Below are positions 1-9,470 of a stretch of DNA of 64,000 bases, one piece after another (the first letter of the stretch is position 1; each line of letters begins with the position of its first letter). Made by a program: the position numbers and the translations under genes. The notes beneath the pieces are model-generated. The model was not told the origin of the DNA. It ran no database searches and was given only the letters and a program-made list of their open reading frames with translations. Where the stretch lies: contig JASGCW010000008.1 in the NCBI GenBank assembly GCA_030053945.1, forward strand, positions 18,157 through 82,156, read 5' to 3'. The DNA is from Limnohabitans sp. (GTDB taxonomy: Bacteria > Bacteroidota > Bacteroidia > Flavobacteriales > Flavobacteriaceae).

Positions 1-303
1 TAATAATACAGCAGAAATTAATGTTCCAGCATGACCAATACCAACCCACCAAACGAAGTTAGTAATATCCCATGCCCAACCAATTGTTTTGTTTAATCCC
101 CAAGATCCAATACCTGTGGTTATTGTATATACCATACAACTTGCTCCCCAAAGAAAGCATGCTAAAGCTATGTAAAATACTGTCCACCATTGTTTATTGG
201 CTTTACCTTCTACTGGTCTTGCTACATCAACTGTTACATCGTGGTAGCTTTTGTCACCAAGAACTAAAGGTTTTCTAATGGGTGCTTCGTAATGAGACGA
301 CAT
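1..303 (-). CDS. actC: Alternative complex III subunit ActC (NrfD/PsrC-like quinol-binding membrane subunit), N-terminal part only
   Basis: The first 101 codons of a gene that runs off the left edge; the ATG is at 303-301. In other members of the family ActC is a polytopic inner-membrane protein that binds menaquinol and passes electrons to the Fe-S subunit ActB. The visible part has a polar N-terminus (MSSHYEAPIRKPLVLGDKSY) followed by two hydrophobic stretches rich in Trp and Gly (residues about 40-62 and 75-101), including WWVGIGHAGTLISA, which is typical of NrfD/PsrC proteins. It lies 28 bases downstream of actB in the same direction, the usual act operon order (A, B, C). The identification rests on both sequence and position. 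Confidence 0.9.
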   Translation of the reverse strand, partial: MSSHYEAPIRKPLVLGDKSYHDVTVDVARPVEGKANKQWWTVFYIALACFLWGASCMVYTITTGIGSWGLNKTIGWAWDITNFVWWVGIGHAGTLISAVLL

Positions 304-331
304 AATCCTTATTCTTATTTCAAATTAATAA

Positions 332-3300
332 TTAATTTCTAACTTTTACGTGGTAGAACACATTTGGTTTTGTTCCAATATGCTCTAATAAATGATACAT
401 TCTATCACTTTCAGCTAATTTAGCCACTTCTGATTCTTTGTTGTTTACATCACCAAAAACCATAGCTCCAGTAGAACAAGCGCTTGAACATGCAGTTTCA
501 AACTCGTTAGCTCTTACTTCTCTACCTTCTTTCTTAGCAGTAAGTATTGTTAACTGTGTTTTTTGAATACACATTGAACATTTTTCCATAACCCCACGAG
601 AACGAACGTTTACATCTGGGTTTAGTACCATACGCCCTAAATCATCATTCATATGATAATCGAACTCATCATTTCCATTGTATAAGAACCAGTTGAAACG
701 ACGAACTTTATAAGGACAGTTATTTGCACAGTAACGAGTTCCTACGCAACGGTTATATGCCATTTGGTTTTGACCTTGGCGACCGTGTGATGTAGCAGCA
801 ACAGGACACACAGTCTCACATGGAGCGTGGTTACAGTGTTGACACATTACTGGTTGGAAAGCAACTTGTGGGTTTTCTGATGGATTTTCTAATGCTGCAA
901 AAGTACTCTTAGCTTCTAATAATCCATTTGAAGATTCTTTTTTCTTATCATCACCTTCAAAAGCAGTTTCTGAAGAATAATATCTATCAATACGTAACCA
1001 GTGCATATCGCGACTACGTCTAACTTCAGATTTACCTACAACAGGAACATTGTTTTCTGCGTGACATGAAATCACACAAGCTCCACATCCTGTACAAGCA
1101 TTCAAATCTATTGATAAATTGAAATGGTGACCAATGCTTCTGTCGAAAGATTCCCATAAATCAACTTTTGTTGATGGAACTTCTTTATGGTCCAAAGAAA
1201 CCATTGGTAAAGCATTGAAGGTTTCTTTATCACCTTTTTTGTAAACATCAAGGGAAGTTTCTTTGATGATATCACCACGACCCATTAATGTTTTTTGTAA
1301 CTGAACACAAGCAAATTCGTGCTCACCACTTTCTTTAGCAATAGTTACATTTTGTATATTACTAAAGTTAGTATATAATGTGTAGGCATTAACTCCTACT
1401 TGCATTTCTTCTTTCATCGAAGCGATACGACCGTATCCTAAAGCTAAACCAGCAGTTCCTTTAGCCTGACCAGGTTGAATGATAACAGGAACTTTTTCTA
1501 ATTTAGTACCGTTAACAGTTAATGTAGCATAGCTACCATTAAGACCACCATTAGCTACATTCCAGTTCTCTAAACCTAATTTTTCAGCATCAGCTTTAGA
1601 AACCGTTACATAGTTATCCCATGAAGCTCTTGTGATTGGATCAGGGAATTCTTGTAACCAAGGGTTGTTTGCTTGCTGACCATCACCCATACCAGTTTTA
1701 GTATATAAAACTAATTCTAGTCCGTTTGCAGGTTTTGCATTTGCAAGGGCAGCAGCTGCACCATTAAAATCAGCACCAGCTCCTGAACCAGAAGCTAAAA
1801 CCTCTGTATTGATAACTCCATCGTGTACTAATTGATTCCAAGATTTAGCGCCTGACCAAGAAGTACGGATAAAGTTGTAAAATGATTGTCCGTTTCCAAT
1901 CCAAGAAAGTAAAGCATCTTGAAACTGAACTGTATCGAACAATGGACGGATTGTAGGCTGTGTAATAGCATATTGTCCTTTTACAATACTTACGTCTCCC
2001 CAAGATTCTAAATAATGTGGAGTTGCAACAGCTATTTGTGAAGCTAAAACAGTTTCGTCCTCTCTCATTGTGAAAGAAACTGAAAGTTTTGTTTTCTTTA
2101 AACCATCAGCAAATTCCTTTCCGTTCGGTAATGTATAAACTGGATTTACACCATTCATAATTAATGTATGAATTGTTCCAGCTTTTAAATCAGCAATAAG
2201 TTGTTTAACTTCTGCATTATTTCCTTTACGTATTTGACGTGTGTTAGCAGTATCAAAAGCTTCGCTATTTAAAGCTTTATTGATTGCTAATACAAGAAGT
2301 TGTGCGTTTTTATCTTCAATACCACAAACTAAAACACCTTTAGATCCAGCTTGTTTTAATTGTTGAGCCGCTTTTGCTACATCAGCATTGTTTGAAGATC
2401 CAACAGCAGCGCCAGTTATAACGTTATAAATTTGAACAAGGGCGTGTTTTTGATCTGCAACTGTCATTGGTACACGCTTGTCAGCCGCTGCACCAGATAA
2501 AGTCATATTAGCTTCAAATTGGAAATGTTTAGACATTTTTCCATTTTGAGGAATACGTCCTTGAGCGTATCCTGATTCGTAGTTTCCACCTTGCCAATCA
2601 CCTAAGAAATCAGCTCCAACAGAAACAATTACATTAGCTTTAGAAAAATCATAATCTGCTAAAGCTCTTTCGCCATAAACAGCTTGGAAAGCATCTAAAG
2701 CTTCTGATGAAGAAACAGCGTCATAAACAACGTGTTTAGCATTTGGATTAGCAGATAAAAATTGTGCAATTAATTTATCTGTAGAAGGAGAAGCATACGT
2801 ATTAGTTAATAATACTACTTTGCCACCTTTCGCTTTTGCATCAGCGATACTTGATTTTATTTTTGCGTTGACTGAATCCCAAGATGAATCTTTTCCTCCA
2901 TCTTTTGATTTTTTTAAACGCATTCCATCATATAATGATAAGATTGAAGCGTGAATACGAGCGTTTGCTGTGAAGTTAGCTCCTTCAATTTTGTTATTTT
3001 CAATCTTAATAGGACGACCTTCACGATTTTTTACTAAGATATTAGCAAAATCGAAACCATCTGCAACAGTAGTAGCATAAAAATCAGCTGTTCCTGGGAT
3101 AATTTCTTCAGGTTGAACTACATAAGGAATTGACTTATGTACTGGACCCTCACAAGCTGCTAGTGTTGCTGCAGCAGTAGTAAATCCAACATACTTAAGA
3201 AAGTCACGACGTGTTGTAGAAGATGCCGACAATGCTTCTGCATTACCTAAAAATTCATCTGTTGGTATTTCTTCAACAAACTCGTTATTTCTAAGCGTCT

Positions 3301-3364
3301 CAACAATAGAGCTATTTTCGTTTAGCTCCTCAACACTTTTCCAGTATTTTTTGTTAGATGACAT
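332..3364 (-). CDS. actB: Alternative complex III subunit ActB (molybdopterin-oxidoreductase-like plus ferredoxin-like Fe-S subunit)
   Basis: A 1010-aa protein from the ATG at 3364; an in-frame ATG at 3418 would overlap actA and is unlikely. A twin-arginine motif (RRDFLKYVGF, residues 52-61) is followed by a lipobox-like LAAC ending at Cys71, suggesting a Tat-exported lipoprotein. The first two thirds resemble molybdopterin oxidoreductases that have lost the cofactor. The last third holds four cysteine clusters (CTGCGACVISC, CQHCNHAPCETVC, CVGTRYCANNC, CSMC with CSSAC) as in NrfC/PsrB ferredoxin-like subunits. In the known complex these clusters carry electrons from quinol towards the c-type hemes. 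The gene lies 34 bases after actA. Confidence 0.95.
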   Translation of the reverse strand: MSSNKKYWKSVEELNENSSIVETLRNNEFVEEIPTDEFLGNAEALSASSTTRRDFLKYVGFTTAAATLAACEGPVHKSIPYVVQPEEIIPGTADFYATTVADGFDFANILVKNREGRPIKIENNKIEGANFTANARIHASILSLYDGMRLKKSKDGGKDSSWDSVNAKIKSSIADAKAKGGKVVLLTNTYASPSTDKLIAQFLSANPNAKHVVYDAVSSSEALDAFQAVYGERALADYDFSKANVIVSVGADFLGDWQGGNYESGYAQGRIPQNGKMSKHFQFEANMTLSGAAADKRVPMTVADQKHALVQIYNVITGAAVGSSNNADVAKAAQQLKQAGSKGVLVCGIEDKNAQLLVLAINKALNSEAFDTANTRQIRKGNNAEVKQLIADLKAGTIHTLIMNGVNPVYTLPNGKEFADGLKKTKLSVSFTMREDETVLASQIAVATPHYLESWGDVSIVKGQYAITQPTIRPLFDTVQFQDALLSWIGNGQSFYNFIRTSWSGAKSWNQLVHDGVINTEVLASGSGAGADFNGAAAALANAKPANGLELVLYTKTGMGDGQQANNPWLQEFPDPITRASWDNYVTVSKADAEKLGLENWNVANGGLNGSYATLTVNGTKLEKVPVIIQPGQAKGTAGLALGYGRIASMKEEMQVGVNAYTLYTNFSNIQNVTIAKESGEHEFACVQLQKTLMGRGDIIKETSLDVYKKGDKETFNALPMVSLDHKEVPSTKVDLWESFDRSIGHHFNLSIDLNACTGCGACVISCHAENNVPVVGKSEVRRSRDMHWLRIDRYYSSETAFEGDDKKKESSNGLLEAKSTFAALENPSENPQVAFQPVMCQHCNHAPCETVCPVAATSHGRQGQNQMAYNRCVGTRYCANNCPYKVRRFNWFLYNGNDEFDYHMNDDLGRMVLNPDVNVRSRGVMEKCSMCIQKTQLTILTAKKEGREVRANEFETACSSACSTGAMVFGDVNNKESEVAKLAESDRMYHLLEHIGTKPNVFYHVKVRN

Positions 3365-3398
3365 ATTGTATATAAAAATTAGCTTCTTAATAAATAAA

Positions 3399-4757
3399 TT
3401 AATAGTGACATTTACCACATTCTAGACCTCCCATTTGAGCAGCAGTTAACTTAGTAACTCCATACTTTTTAGAAAGTTCTTCGTGAATTTTCTTGTAGTA
3501 GTCATTTCCTGCAACTTTAACTTCAGTTTCACGGTGACAGTTAATGCACCATCCCATTGTTAAAGGAGCAAATTGTTTTTGAATTTCAAAAGTTTCTACT
3601 TTTCCGTGACATTTTTGACATTCTAATCCTGCAACAGAAACGTGTTGCGAGTGGTTGAAGTAAACGAAGTCTGGTAAATTGTGAATACGAACCCATTTAA
3701 CTGGTTTTTGTTTACCTGTATATTTTTGAGCTGTTTTATCCCAACCTACTGCATCGTATAGTTTTTGAATTTCCCCAGTGTAATATTCTTTAGAGTATTC
3801 CACATATGTTGAATCTTTATCACCTTGGAATTCTGAAATGTTTTTATGACAGTTCATACAAACATTTAATGAAGGAATACCTGCATTTTTACTTGTACGT
3901 GCTGAAGAGTGACAATATTTACAGTCTAAACCGTTGTCACCAGCGTGAATCTTGTGAGAAAAATGAATTGGCTGAATAGGAGAGTAGTCTTTATCAACAC
4001 CTATTTGCATTAAGTAACCATAAACAAAGTATGCACTGATTAACATTAATACTATTGTCGACACTAAAACTAAAAATTGATTTTTAGCAAAAGATCTCCA
4101 TAAAGGTAATAATGAAAGTTTTCTTTCTGCAACTTCAATACCGTTTGCTGAAGATATTTTACGTAAGGTATTGTACACCATAAATAACATACCTACAAGG
4201 ACAGCTAAAACTACAGCTAATAAACCTAATATTACATTGTTTGAAATTCCTGAGCCTTCATTATTATCATTAGTGCCAGCGTCAGAAATATTTTTTTCAG
4301 GTTCTGGTTTTGGTTGATCAGTGTAAGCTAAAATGTTGTCAATATCTGAATTAGATAATTGAGGAAATGGCGTCATTGATACTTTATTGTTTTCATTGAA
4401 AACTTTTACAGCATCTGCATCACCTGAAGCAATTAACTGTGCACTATTATGTACCCATTTATAAATCCATTCTCTATCATATTTAGCACCTACACCACGT
4501 AAAGCAGGTCCAGTAGATTTAGAATCTAATTTGTGACAAGCTGCACAATTAGCATTAAACAAACCTTTACCAGCAGCAGCATCACCTTTGCCAGCAGCAG
4601 GTGCGGCAGCCTCACCAGCAGCAGGTGCAGGTGTAGTTGTAGCAGCAGGAGCTGGAGTTTGAGCTAATGAAGTAAATGAAAAGGATAGAGACAATACAAA
4701 CGCTAGGCTAAGCGTTAGAACTCTAGAAATCGATTTATGGTTTCCCACTTTTTTCAT
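3399..4757 (-). CDS. actA: Alternative complex III multiheme cytochrome c subunit ActA
   Basis: A 452-aa protein using the ATG at 4757, which gives a clean signal peptide ending at SLAQ (residue 33); the longer frame from 4790 adds an unneeded leader. An Ala/Pro-rich linker is followed by a monoheme cytochrome c domain (CAACH, residues 71-75), two membrane segments (about 173-198 and 228-250), and a C-terminal multiheme domain with CKYCH, CMNCH, CQKCH, CINCH and a last CGKCH at 447-451. That makes six CxxCH sites. The protein should pass electrons from the ActB clusters to a cytochrome oxidase or soluble cytochrome c. It is the first gene of the act genes seen here, with a plausible promoter at 4813-4847. 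Confidence 0.93.
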   Translation of the reverse strand: MKKVGNHKSISRVLTLSLAFVLSLSFSFTSLAQTPAPAATTTPAPAAGEAAAPAAGKGDAAAGKGLFNANCAACHKLDSKSTGPALRGVGAKYDREWIYKWVHNSAQLIASGDADAVKVFNENNKVSMTPFPQLSNSDIDNILAYTDQPKPEPEKNISDAGTNDNNEGSGISNNVILGLLAVVLAVLVGMLFMVYNTLRKISSANGIEVAERKLSLLPLWRSFAKNQFLVLVSTIVLMLISAYFVYGYLMQIGVDKDYSPIQPIHFSHKIHAGDNGLDCKYCHSSARTSKNAGIPSLNVCMNCHKNISEFQGDKDSTYVEYSKEYYTGEIQKLYDAVGWDKTAQKYTGKQKPVKWVRIHNLPDFVYFNHSQHVSVAGLECQKCHGKVETFEIQKQFAPLTMGWCINCHRETEVKVAGNDYYKKIHEELSKKYGVTKLTAAQMGGLECGKCHY

Positions 4758-4812
4758 AAATTTTATGATTATCATCTTAGTTTGGAACAATGTTTGTAAA
4801 TGATTATTTTAA

Positions 4813-4847
4813 CAAACATAGTTTACCCATTAAAAAACTCCGACAAA
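4813..4847 (-). promoter_or_regulatory. Probable promoter of the act operon
   Basis: On the minus strand a TTTG (4847-4844) is followed after 23 bases by TATGTTTG (4820-4813), matching the Bacteroidota pattern TTG-N-TAnnTTTG at the upper end of the allowed spacing. It ends about 55 bases before the actA start. Seen by eye only. Confidence 0.5.
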
Positions 4848-4975
4848 AATACGACTTATGTATTATTCTCAAAACCTTAAATATATCTTAATTATTAATT
4901 TATATTTATTCTAAATAACATTTTAACTTTTCCTTTATTTGCAATACCTTACTTTTGTGTTAAAATATATTCATT

Positions 4976-5362
4976 ATGAGAATTTTACATTTTTTTAACA
5001 AATACAGTTTCAGTGTTTTAACTTTTTTTTTAGCAGGGATATGTACTGCGCAAAGTGGTAATAATGTTAAGCAAGATCCAAGATTTGAACAACTTCTTGT
5101 AGAAAAGAGGAAAATAAATTCCTCAATAACTTTAAATGATAGATATAAAATTCAAATTTTTACTGGTGAGGCTGAAGCAAGTAAAAAAGCTTTGCAGGAA
5201 TTTAAAAAAACTAATAAGAATGTTGACGCAACAATTGTTTTTAATACACCTATATATAAAGTATGGGTGGGTAGTTACAAAACGCGAATAGATGCAGAAA
5301 AAAAATTATTAGAGTTAAAGAAAAAATTTCCGACTGCTTTCTTAGTTAAACCTAACAAATAA
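4976..5362 (+). CDS. SPOR-domain protein (putative peptidoglycan-binding)
   Basis: A 128-aa protein with an N-terminal hydrophobic signal sequence ending near ICTAQ (residue 26). The C-terminal 75 residues look like a SPOR domain: YKIQIFTGEAEASKKALQEF starts the fold, and VWVGSYKTRIDAEKKLLEL matches the typical hydrophobic-Gly-x-Tyr plus Ala/Lys-rich helix. SPOR domains bind denuded glycan strands, so an exported cell-envelope protein is likely. It stands alone, divergent from actA, and is followed directly by a rho-independent terminator. Confidence 0.8.
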   Translation: MRILHFFNKYSFSVLTFFLAGICTAQSGNNVKQDPRFEQLLVEKRKINSSITLNDRYKIQIFTGEAEASKKALQEFKKTNKNVDATIVFNTPIYKVWVGSYKTRIDAEKKLLELKKKFPTAFLVKPNK

Positions 5363-5385
5363 ATTTTAGGAATTGAATAAAAATA

Positions 5386-5415
5386 AAAAAACCCAAACAT
5401 TAGTTTGGGTTTTTT
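5386..5415 (+). terminator. Rho-independent terminator (probably bidirectional)
   Basis: A perfect 9-bp stem AACCCAAAC / GTTTGGGTT (5390-5398 and 5403-5411) with a 4-base loop, flanked by an A run on the left and a T run on the right. It can end the SPOR gene on the plus strand and tRNA-Gly on the minus strand. Confidence 0.85.
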
Positions 5416-5417
5416 CT

Positions 5418-5493
<76 letters not shown>

Positions 5494-5500
5494 ATTGCGG

Positions 5501-5550
5501 GTGCAAATATAAATCAATTTTTAATTTAAATGCAAATTAAAAATTGATTT
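5501..5550 (-). promoter_or_regulatory. clpX-downstream inverted repeat overlapping the tRNA-Gly promoter
   Basis: A perfect 17-bp inverted repeat (5511-5527 and 5534-5550, 6-base spacer) lies just downstream of clpX on the minus strand and could end it. The same DNA supplies a TTTG-N21-TATATTTG promoter (box just left of the repeat) for tRNA-Gly, followed by the GCACCCGCAA start-site sequence shared with the tRNA-Asp promoter. Confidence 0.55.
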
Positions 5551-5557
5551 TTTTTAC

Positions 5558-6790
5558 TTACGACGCAATTTCTAATCTTTTTAATAGATTTTTTGTGAGT
5601 GCTTCTTCTACATATTGTTTGTCAATATGTAATTCTTTCTCTTCAGAGCTTGGAATTTCATACATAGCATCTGTAAGAATGGCTTCACATAAAGAGCGTA
5701 ATCCACGAGCTCCTAATTTATACTCCAAAGCTTTGTCAACAATATAATCTAATGCTTCATCTGTAATGGTGAATTCTATTTCGTCCATTGCAAATAATTT
5801 TTTGTATTGTTTTACCAAAGCATTTTTAGGTTCTGTCAAAATAGCTCGAAGCGTTTTTCTGTCTAACGGATCCATATGTGTTAAAACAGGTAAACGACCA
5901 ATAATTTCAGGTATTAGTCCAAAATCTTTTATGTCTTTAGGAACAATATATTGTAATAAGTTTTCCTCATCTATTTTGTCTGTTTCTTTAGAGGCGCTGT
6001 ATCCCATAGCTTGACGATTCAATCTTTTTGAGATGATGCGTTCTATTCCGTCGAAAGCACCTCCAGCTATAAACAGGATGTCTTTAGTGTTGACTTCTAC
6101 AAATTTTTGATCTGGATGTTTACGTCCACCTTTTGGTGGTACATTTACAACTGTTCCTTCTAGTAATTTTAATAATGCTTGTTGCACACCTTCGCCTGAA
6201 ACATCACGAGTGATAGATGGATTGTCACTTTTACGTGCAATTTTGTCTATTTCGTCAATAAAAACAATTCCACGTTCCGCTTTTGGTACATCATAATCAG
6301 CTGCTTGTAATAAACGAGTCAAAATGCTTTCTACATCTTCTCCTACATAGCCTGCTTCAGTAAGAACTGTAGCATCTACAATGGCTAATGGTACATCAAG
6401 CATTTTTGCAATTGTTTTAGCTACTAATGTTTTTCCTGTACCAGTTTGTCCAACCATAATGATGTTTGATTTTTCAATTTCAACATCGTCACCATGGTCT
6501 TGTTGCATTAGTCTTTTGTAGTGGTTGTAAACGGCAACAGACATTACTTTTTTTGTTTGGTCCTGACCTATAACATATTTGTCTAAAAAACCTCTAATTT
6601 CCTTTGGCTTTTTTAAAACCAAATCAGTTAGTTGTTTAGACATTCCACTTGTTCTTAATTCTTCTAAAACAATGCCGTGTGCTTGTTCGATACATCTGTC
6701 ACAGATATGTGATTCGATACCAGCTATTAATAGATTTGTTTCTTTTTTTTTCCTTCCGCAGAAGGAGCATTCTAAAATTTCTTTTGCCAT
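5558..6790 (-). CDS. clpX: ATP-dependent Clp protease ATP-binding subunit ClpX
   Basis: A 410-aa protein of normal ClpX length. The N-terminal zinc-binding domain has four cysteines (residues 8, 11, 30, 33). The AAA+ domain has Walker A GQTGTGKT and Walker [11 protein letters not shown], followed by a sensor region and a C-terminal small domain ([10 protein letters not shown]). A pore-loop GYVGED motif is present. ClpX forms a hexamer that unfolds tagged proteins and threads them into ClpP. It lies 82 bases downstream of clpP on the same strand, so clpP and clpX are probably co-transcribed, with a short repeat between them. Confidence 0.97.
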   Translation of the reverse strand: MAKEILECSFCGRKKKETNLLIAGIESHICDRCIEQAHGIVLEELRTSGMSKQLTDLVLKKPKEIRGFLDKYVIGQDQTKKVMSVAVYNHYKRLMQQDHGDDVEIEKSNIIMVGQTGTGKTLVAKTIAKMLDVPLAIVDATVLTEAGYVGEDVESILTRLLQAADYDVPKAERGIVFIDEIDKIARKSDNPSITRDVSGEGVQQALLKLLEGTVVNVPPKGGRKHPDQKFVEVNTKDILFIAGGAFDGIERIISKRLNRQAMGYSASKETDKIDEENLLQYIVPKDIKDFGLIPEIIGRLPVLTHMDPLDRKTLRAILTEPKNALVKQYKKLFAMDEIEFTITDEALDYIVDKALEYKLGARGLRSLCEAILTDAMYEIPSSEEKELHIDKQYVEEALTKNLLKRLEIAS

Positions 6791-6797
6791 TTTGTAA

Positions 6798-6868
6798 CAG
6801 TGATCAGTATTCAGTTGACAGTGATCAGTAAAATTACTGAATACTAAAAACTGAACACTGGATACTAA
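6798..6868. repeat. Short intergenic repeat cluster between clpP and clpX
   Basis: Two copies of CAGTGATCAGT (6798-6808 and 6819-6829) lie 21 bases apart and are followed by inverted and related copies: AGTATTCAGT (6807-6816) pairs exactly with ACTGAATACT (6836-6845), then ACTGAACACTGGATACT. It resembles the degenerate ACTGAATACTGAACACTG-type intergenic repeats I recall from Flavobacterium genomes. No coding role is seen. Confidence 0.7.
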
Positions 6869-6872
6869 AAAT

Positions 6873-7529
6873 TTATCTTCTTAATACTTCATCAATCATT
6901 CCATATTCTTTTGCTTCGTCAGCAATCATCCAGTAGTCACGTTCTGAGTCTTTATATACTTTATCAAAAGGTTGTCCTGAATGTTTAGAAATGATTTGGT
7001 ATAACTCATCTTTAAGCTTTAACATCTCTTTTAAGTTGATTTCCATATCAGATGCTACACCTTGTGCGCCTCCTGAAGGCTGATGAATCATCACTCTCGA
7101 GTGTGGTAAAGCGGAACGTTTTCCTTCGGTACCGGCACATAATAATACAGCTCCCATAGATGCTGCCATCCCAGTACAAATTGTTGCTACGTCTGGTTTT
7201 ATGTATTGCATTGTGTCGTAGATTCCTAATCCAGCATATACGCTTCCGCCTGGAGAATTTATGTAAATTTGAATATCTTTAGAAGCATCTACACTTTCTA
7301 AAAATAATAGTTGGGCTTGAATGATATTAGCCATATAGTCATCTACGCCTGTTCCCATAAAGATGATTCTGTCCATCATTAGACGAGAAAAAACATCTAG
7401 TTGTGAAATGTTTAATTGACGCTCTTCAATAATATAGGGCGTCATACTGCCTACGATTTTATCGTAATACATACTGTTTACACCGTGGTGTTTTGTCGCA
7501 TATTTTTTAAATTCCTTCCCGTAGTTCAT
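6873..7529 (-). CDS. clpP: ATP-dependent Clp protease proteolytic subunit ClpP
   Basis: A 218-aa serine peptidase. The catalytic Ser sits in GMAASMGAV, the His in MIHQPSGG, and the Asp lies in the C-terminal part; [11 protein letters not shown] is the oxyanion-hole loop. ClpP assembles as a 14-mer barrel that degrades proteins fed by ClpX, encoded just downstream. There is a somewhat long N-terminus (about 25 residues before the usual SMTPYIIE), as is common for ClpP propeptides. The next gene upstream on the same strand is tig, giving the widespread order tig-clpP-clpX. Confidence 0.97.
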   Translation of the reverse strand: MNYGKEFKKYATKHHGVNSMYYDKIVGSMTPYIIEERQLNISQLDVFSRLMMDRIIFMGTGVDDYMANIIQAQLLFLESVDASKDIQIYINSPGGSVYAGLGIYDTMQYIKPDVATICTGMAASMGAVLLCAGTEGKRSALPHSRVMIHQPSGGAQGVASDMEINLKEMLKLKDELYQIISKHSGQPFDKVYKDSERDYWMIADEAKEYGMIDEVLRR

Positions 7530-7677
7530 TGTAAAAATTTATATGTTAATCTAAGTTTATTTATATAGATGTAAAAAAGAGGTCAAAGGTTGTACCGTTT
7601 TTTTAAACTATGTCAATTTGTCTATAAAAAAAGCGTCAAATGAAACATTTGACGCTCAAATATAAGAAATATTCTAA

Positions 7678-9006
7678 TTAGATTTCACCATACATTACTT
7701 TGATAAACTCATCATAAGAAACTTCTTTTGTATTAGCATTGAATTTTTCTTTGAATAAGTTTAACATTTTTTCGCTCATTACTTGTTCTGACAAACGACG
7801 TACTTCTTCTTGATTTGACATAACGCGTGCTACAATATTGTCTACATCTTCTTGAGAAGGATCTAATTGACCGAATTGAGCCATTTGTTTTCTGATAACA
7901 TCGCCAGCATATGCTTTTAAATCTTCGAAAGTGATTTGTAAGTTATTGCCAGTAATGATTTTGCTTTCGATTAATTGGTAACGTAATCCGTTTTCAGATT
8001 TATTGTATTCAATTTCTGCTTGTTCAGCTGTTAGAGGAGTTTCTCCTACCGTTTGAATCCATCTTTTTAAGAACTCAGCAGGTAATTCAACTTGGTGATT
8101 GTTAATTAGCATCTCTGTAGCGTCATTGAAGAATTTTTGATCTGCTTGTTGAGCAAATTGTTTTTCTGCATCTTCTTTGATTTTTGCTTTTACTTCTTCT
8201 ACTGAAGAAACAACACCAGCCCCAAATAATTTGTCGAATAATTCTTGGTTTAATTCCGCAGGCTCGCTTGTTGTTACCTCTTCAATTTTGAAATCTACAG
8301 TAATGTCTAAACCGTGTACATCATCGTGACCTACACCCATATAGTCCATTAATTTGTGATCGTCGTTGAATAATCCTTTAGTGGGAATAGCAACTATATC
8401 TCCCGCTTTTTTGCCTACAAAAGATTTAGCTACTTCTTTATTTTCAAAAATATCTAAAGTGATTTGAGCAGGTTTGTTAATTCCTTTTTCTTCGTTTACA
8501 AAAGTTCCACGGATATCATCTCCTTCAGCAACTTCTGCTTTAGCAATCATTTTACCAAATTGTTTTTGGATTCTTGCTACTTGGTCATTTAACATTTTTT
8601 CATCTGCAACGATTTTGTAGTATGTTAAATCACTTTTGTTATCTAATATTACATCAAATTCTGGAGCTAAACCTAATTCGAATTCAAAAGAAAAATCTTC
8701 AGCATTCCAATCTAATTCATTGTTGAATTTTGGAAGTGGATTACCTAAAATATCTAATTTTTCTTCTGTTAAAAATTTATTTAAACCGTCTTGGATTAAT
8801 TTATTAACTTCTTCTGCTAAAACCGCTTTACCATATTGTTTTTTTACTAAAGACAAAGGTACAGCTCCTTTACGGAAACCTGGGATATTAGCATTTTTGC
8901 GATAGTTTTGCAATACTTTTTCTACATTGTCAGCATAATCATTTTTTGCAACTTCTACAGTTACCACTGCGTTTAATGCATCGATATTGGTTTTTGTAAT
9001 ATTCAT
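7678..9006 (-). CDS. tig: Trigger factor, ribosome-associated chaperone
   Basis: A 442-aa protein with the N-terminal ribosome-binding domain (signature GFRKGAVP, corresponding to the Gly-Phe-Arg-Lys loop that docks on the exit tunnel), a diverged middle FKBP-like region and a long helical C-terminal chaperone domain rich in Glu, Gln and Lys. It helps nascent chains fold. The gene precedes clpP by 148 bases. A clear promoter lies at 9040-9070. Confidence 0.95.
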   Translation of the reverse strand: MNITKTNIDALNAVVTVEVAKNDYADNVEKVLQNYRKNANIPGFRKGAVPLSLVKKQYGKAVLAEEVNKLIQDGLNKFLTEEKLDILGNPLPKFNNELDWNAEDFSFEFELGLAPEFDVILDNKSDLTYYKIVADEKMLNDQVARIQKQFGKMIAKAEVAEGDDIRGTFVNEEKGINKPAQITLDIFENKEVAKSFVGKKAGDIVAIPTKGLFNDDHKLMDYMGVGHDDVHGLDITVDFKIEEVTTSEPAELNQELFDKLFGAGVVSSVEEVKAKIKEDAEKQFAQQADQKFFNDATEMLINNHQVELPAEFLKRWIQTVGETPLTAEQAEIEYNKSENGLRYQLIESKIITGNNLQITFEDLKAYAGDVIRKQMAQFGQLDPSQEDVDNIVARVMSNQEEVRRLSEQVMSEKMLNLFKEKFNANTKEVSYDEFIKVMYGEI

Positions 9007-9039
9007 TATATATGTTTTTTACGTACTAAAATTGGGTGG

Positions 9040-9070
9040 CAAAATTACATTTTTTCTACCACCCAACAAA
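9040..9070 (-). promoter_or_regulatory. Promoter of tig
   Basis: On the minus strand TTTG (9070-9067), 19 bases, then TAATTTTG (9047-9040), a good match to the Bacteroidota TTG/TAnnTTTG consensus, 34 bases before the tig start. The same stretch contains an 8-bp inverted repeat TTGGGTGG/CCACCCAA (9032-9039, 9059-9066) that may also act as the terminator of the gene upstream. Confidence 0.7.
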
Positions 9071-9101
9071 TTTTATTTACTTAAAATTAACTGGCTTATT
9101 T

Positions 9102-9455
9102 TTAGTCTTTTATAAACTTGTATAATATCCATTGTGATACAGATAGTATAATGCTAAAAAGAAAGTAAGTGAAAAATGATTCAATGTGAAAACCATCAAT
9201 CAATACGTCGCAAATTACTACCATTATGCTATTAATTACTAGAAGGAATAATCCTAGAGTAAAAATTGTAATGGGTAGAGTAAAAAAAACTAATATGGGT
9301 TTTAAAAAAGTATTTAAAAGTCCTAAGACAATAGCAATGATAGCAGCTGTTTTAACTTGTTCTATAGCGTTACCTTGTAGTTTTACGCCTGTCAAGAAAT
9401 AAGATAGGAAAATTACGATTGCTACTGAGATTAAAAATTTTTTTAGAAGCTTCAT
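9102..9455 (-). CDS. Small integral membrane protein of the phage holin 4_2 / YvlD-like (PF04020) type
   Basis: A 117-aa protein made almost entirely of four hydrophobic segments (about residues 5-24, 33-52, 58-80 and 90-112). The pattern LLNTFLKPILVFFTLPITIFTLGLFLLVINSIMV is characteristic of the family once called DUF360. The 'holin' name is historical; there is no lysis gene nearby and no evidence for a phage role. It may be co-transcribed with the hydrolase gene that ends 15 bases upstream. Confidence 0.8.
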   Translation of the reverse strand: MKLLKKFLISVAIVIFLSYFLTGVKLQGNAIEQVKTAAIIAIVLGLLNTFLKPILVFFTLPITIFTLGLFLLVINSIMVVICDVLIDGFHIESFFTYFLFSIILSVSQWILYKFIKD

Positions 9456-9470
9456 AATATTAATAATAGT

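Noticed and set aside
72..278. 68-aa plus-strand open frame at the left edge
   Set aside because: It is the antisense of the actC N-terminus, which reads cleanly as a NrfD-type protein on the minus strand.
9102..9455. Phage remnant suggested by the holin-family name
   Set aside because: The family is a common membrane protein; no phage genes are near.
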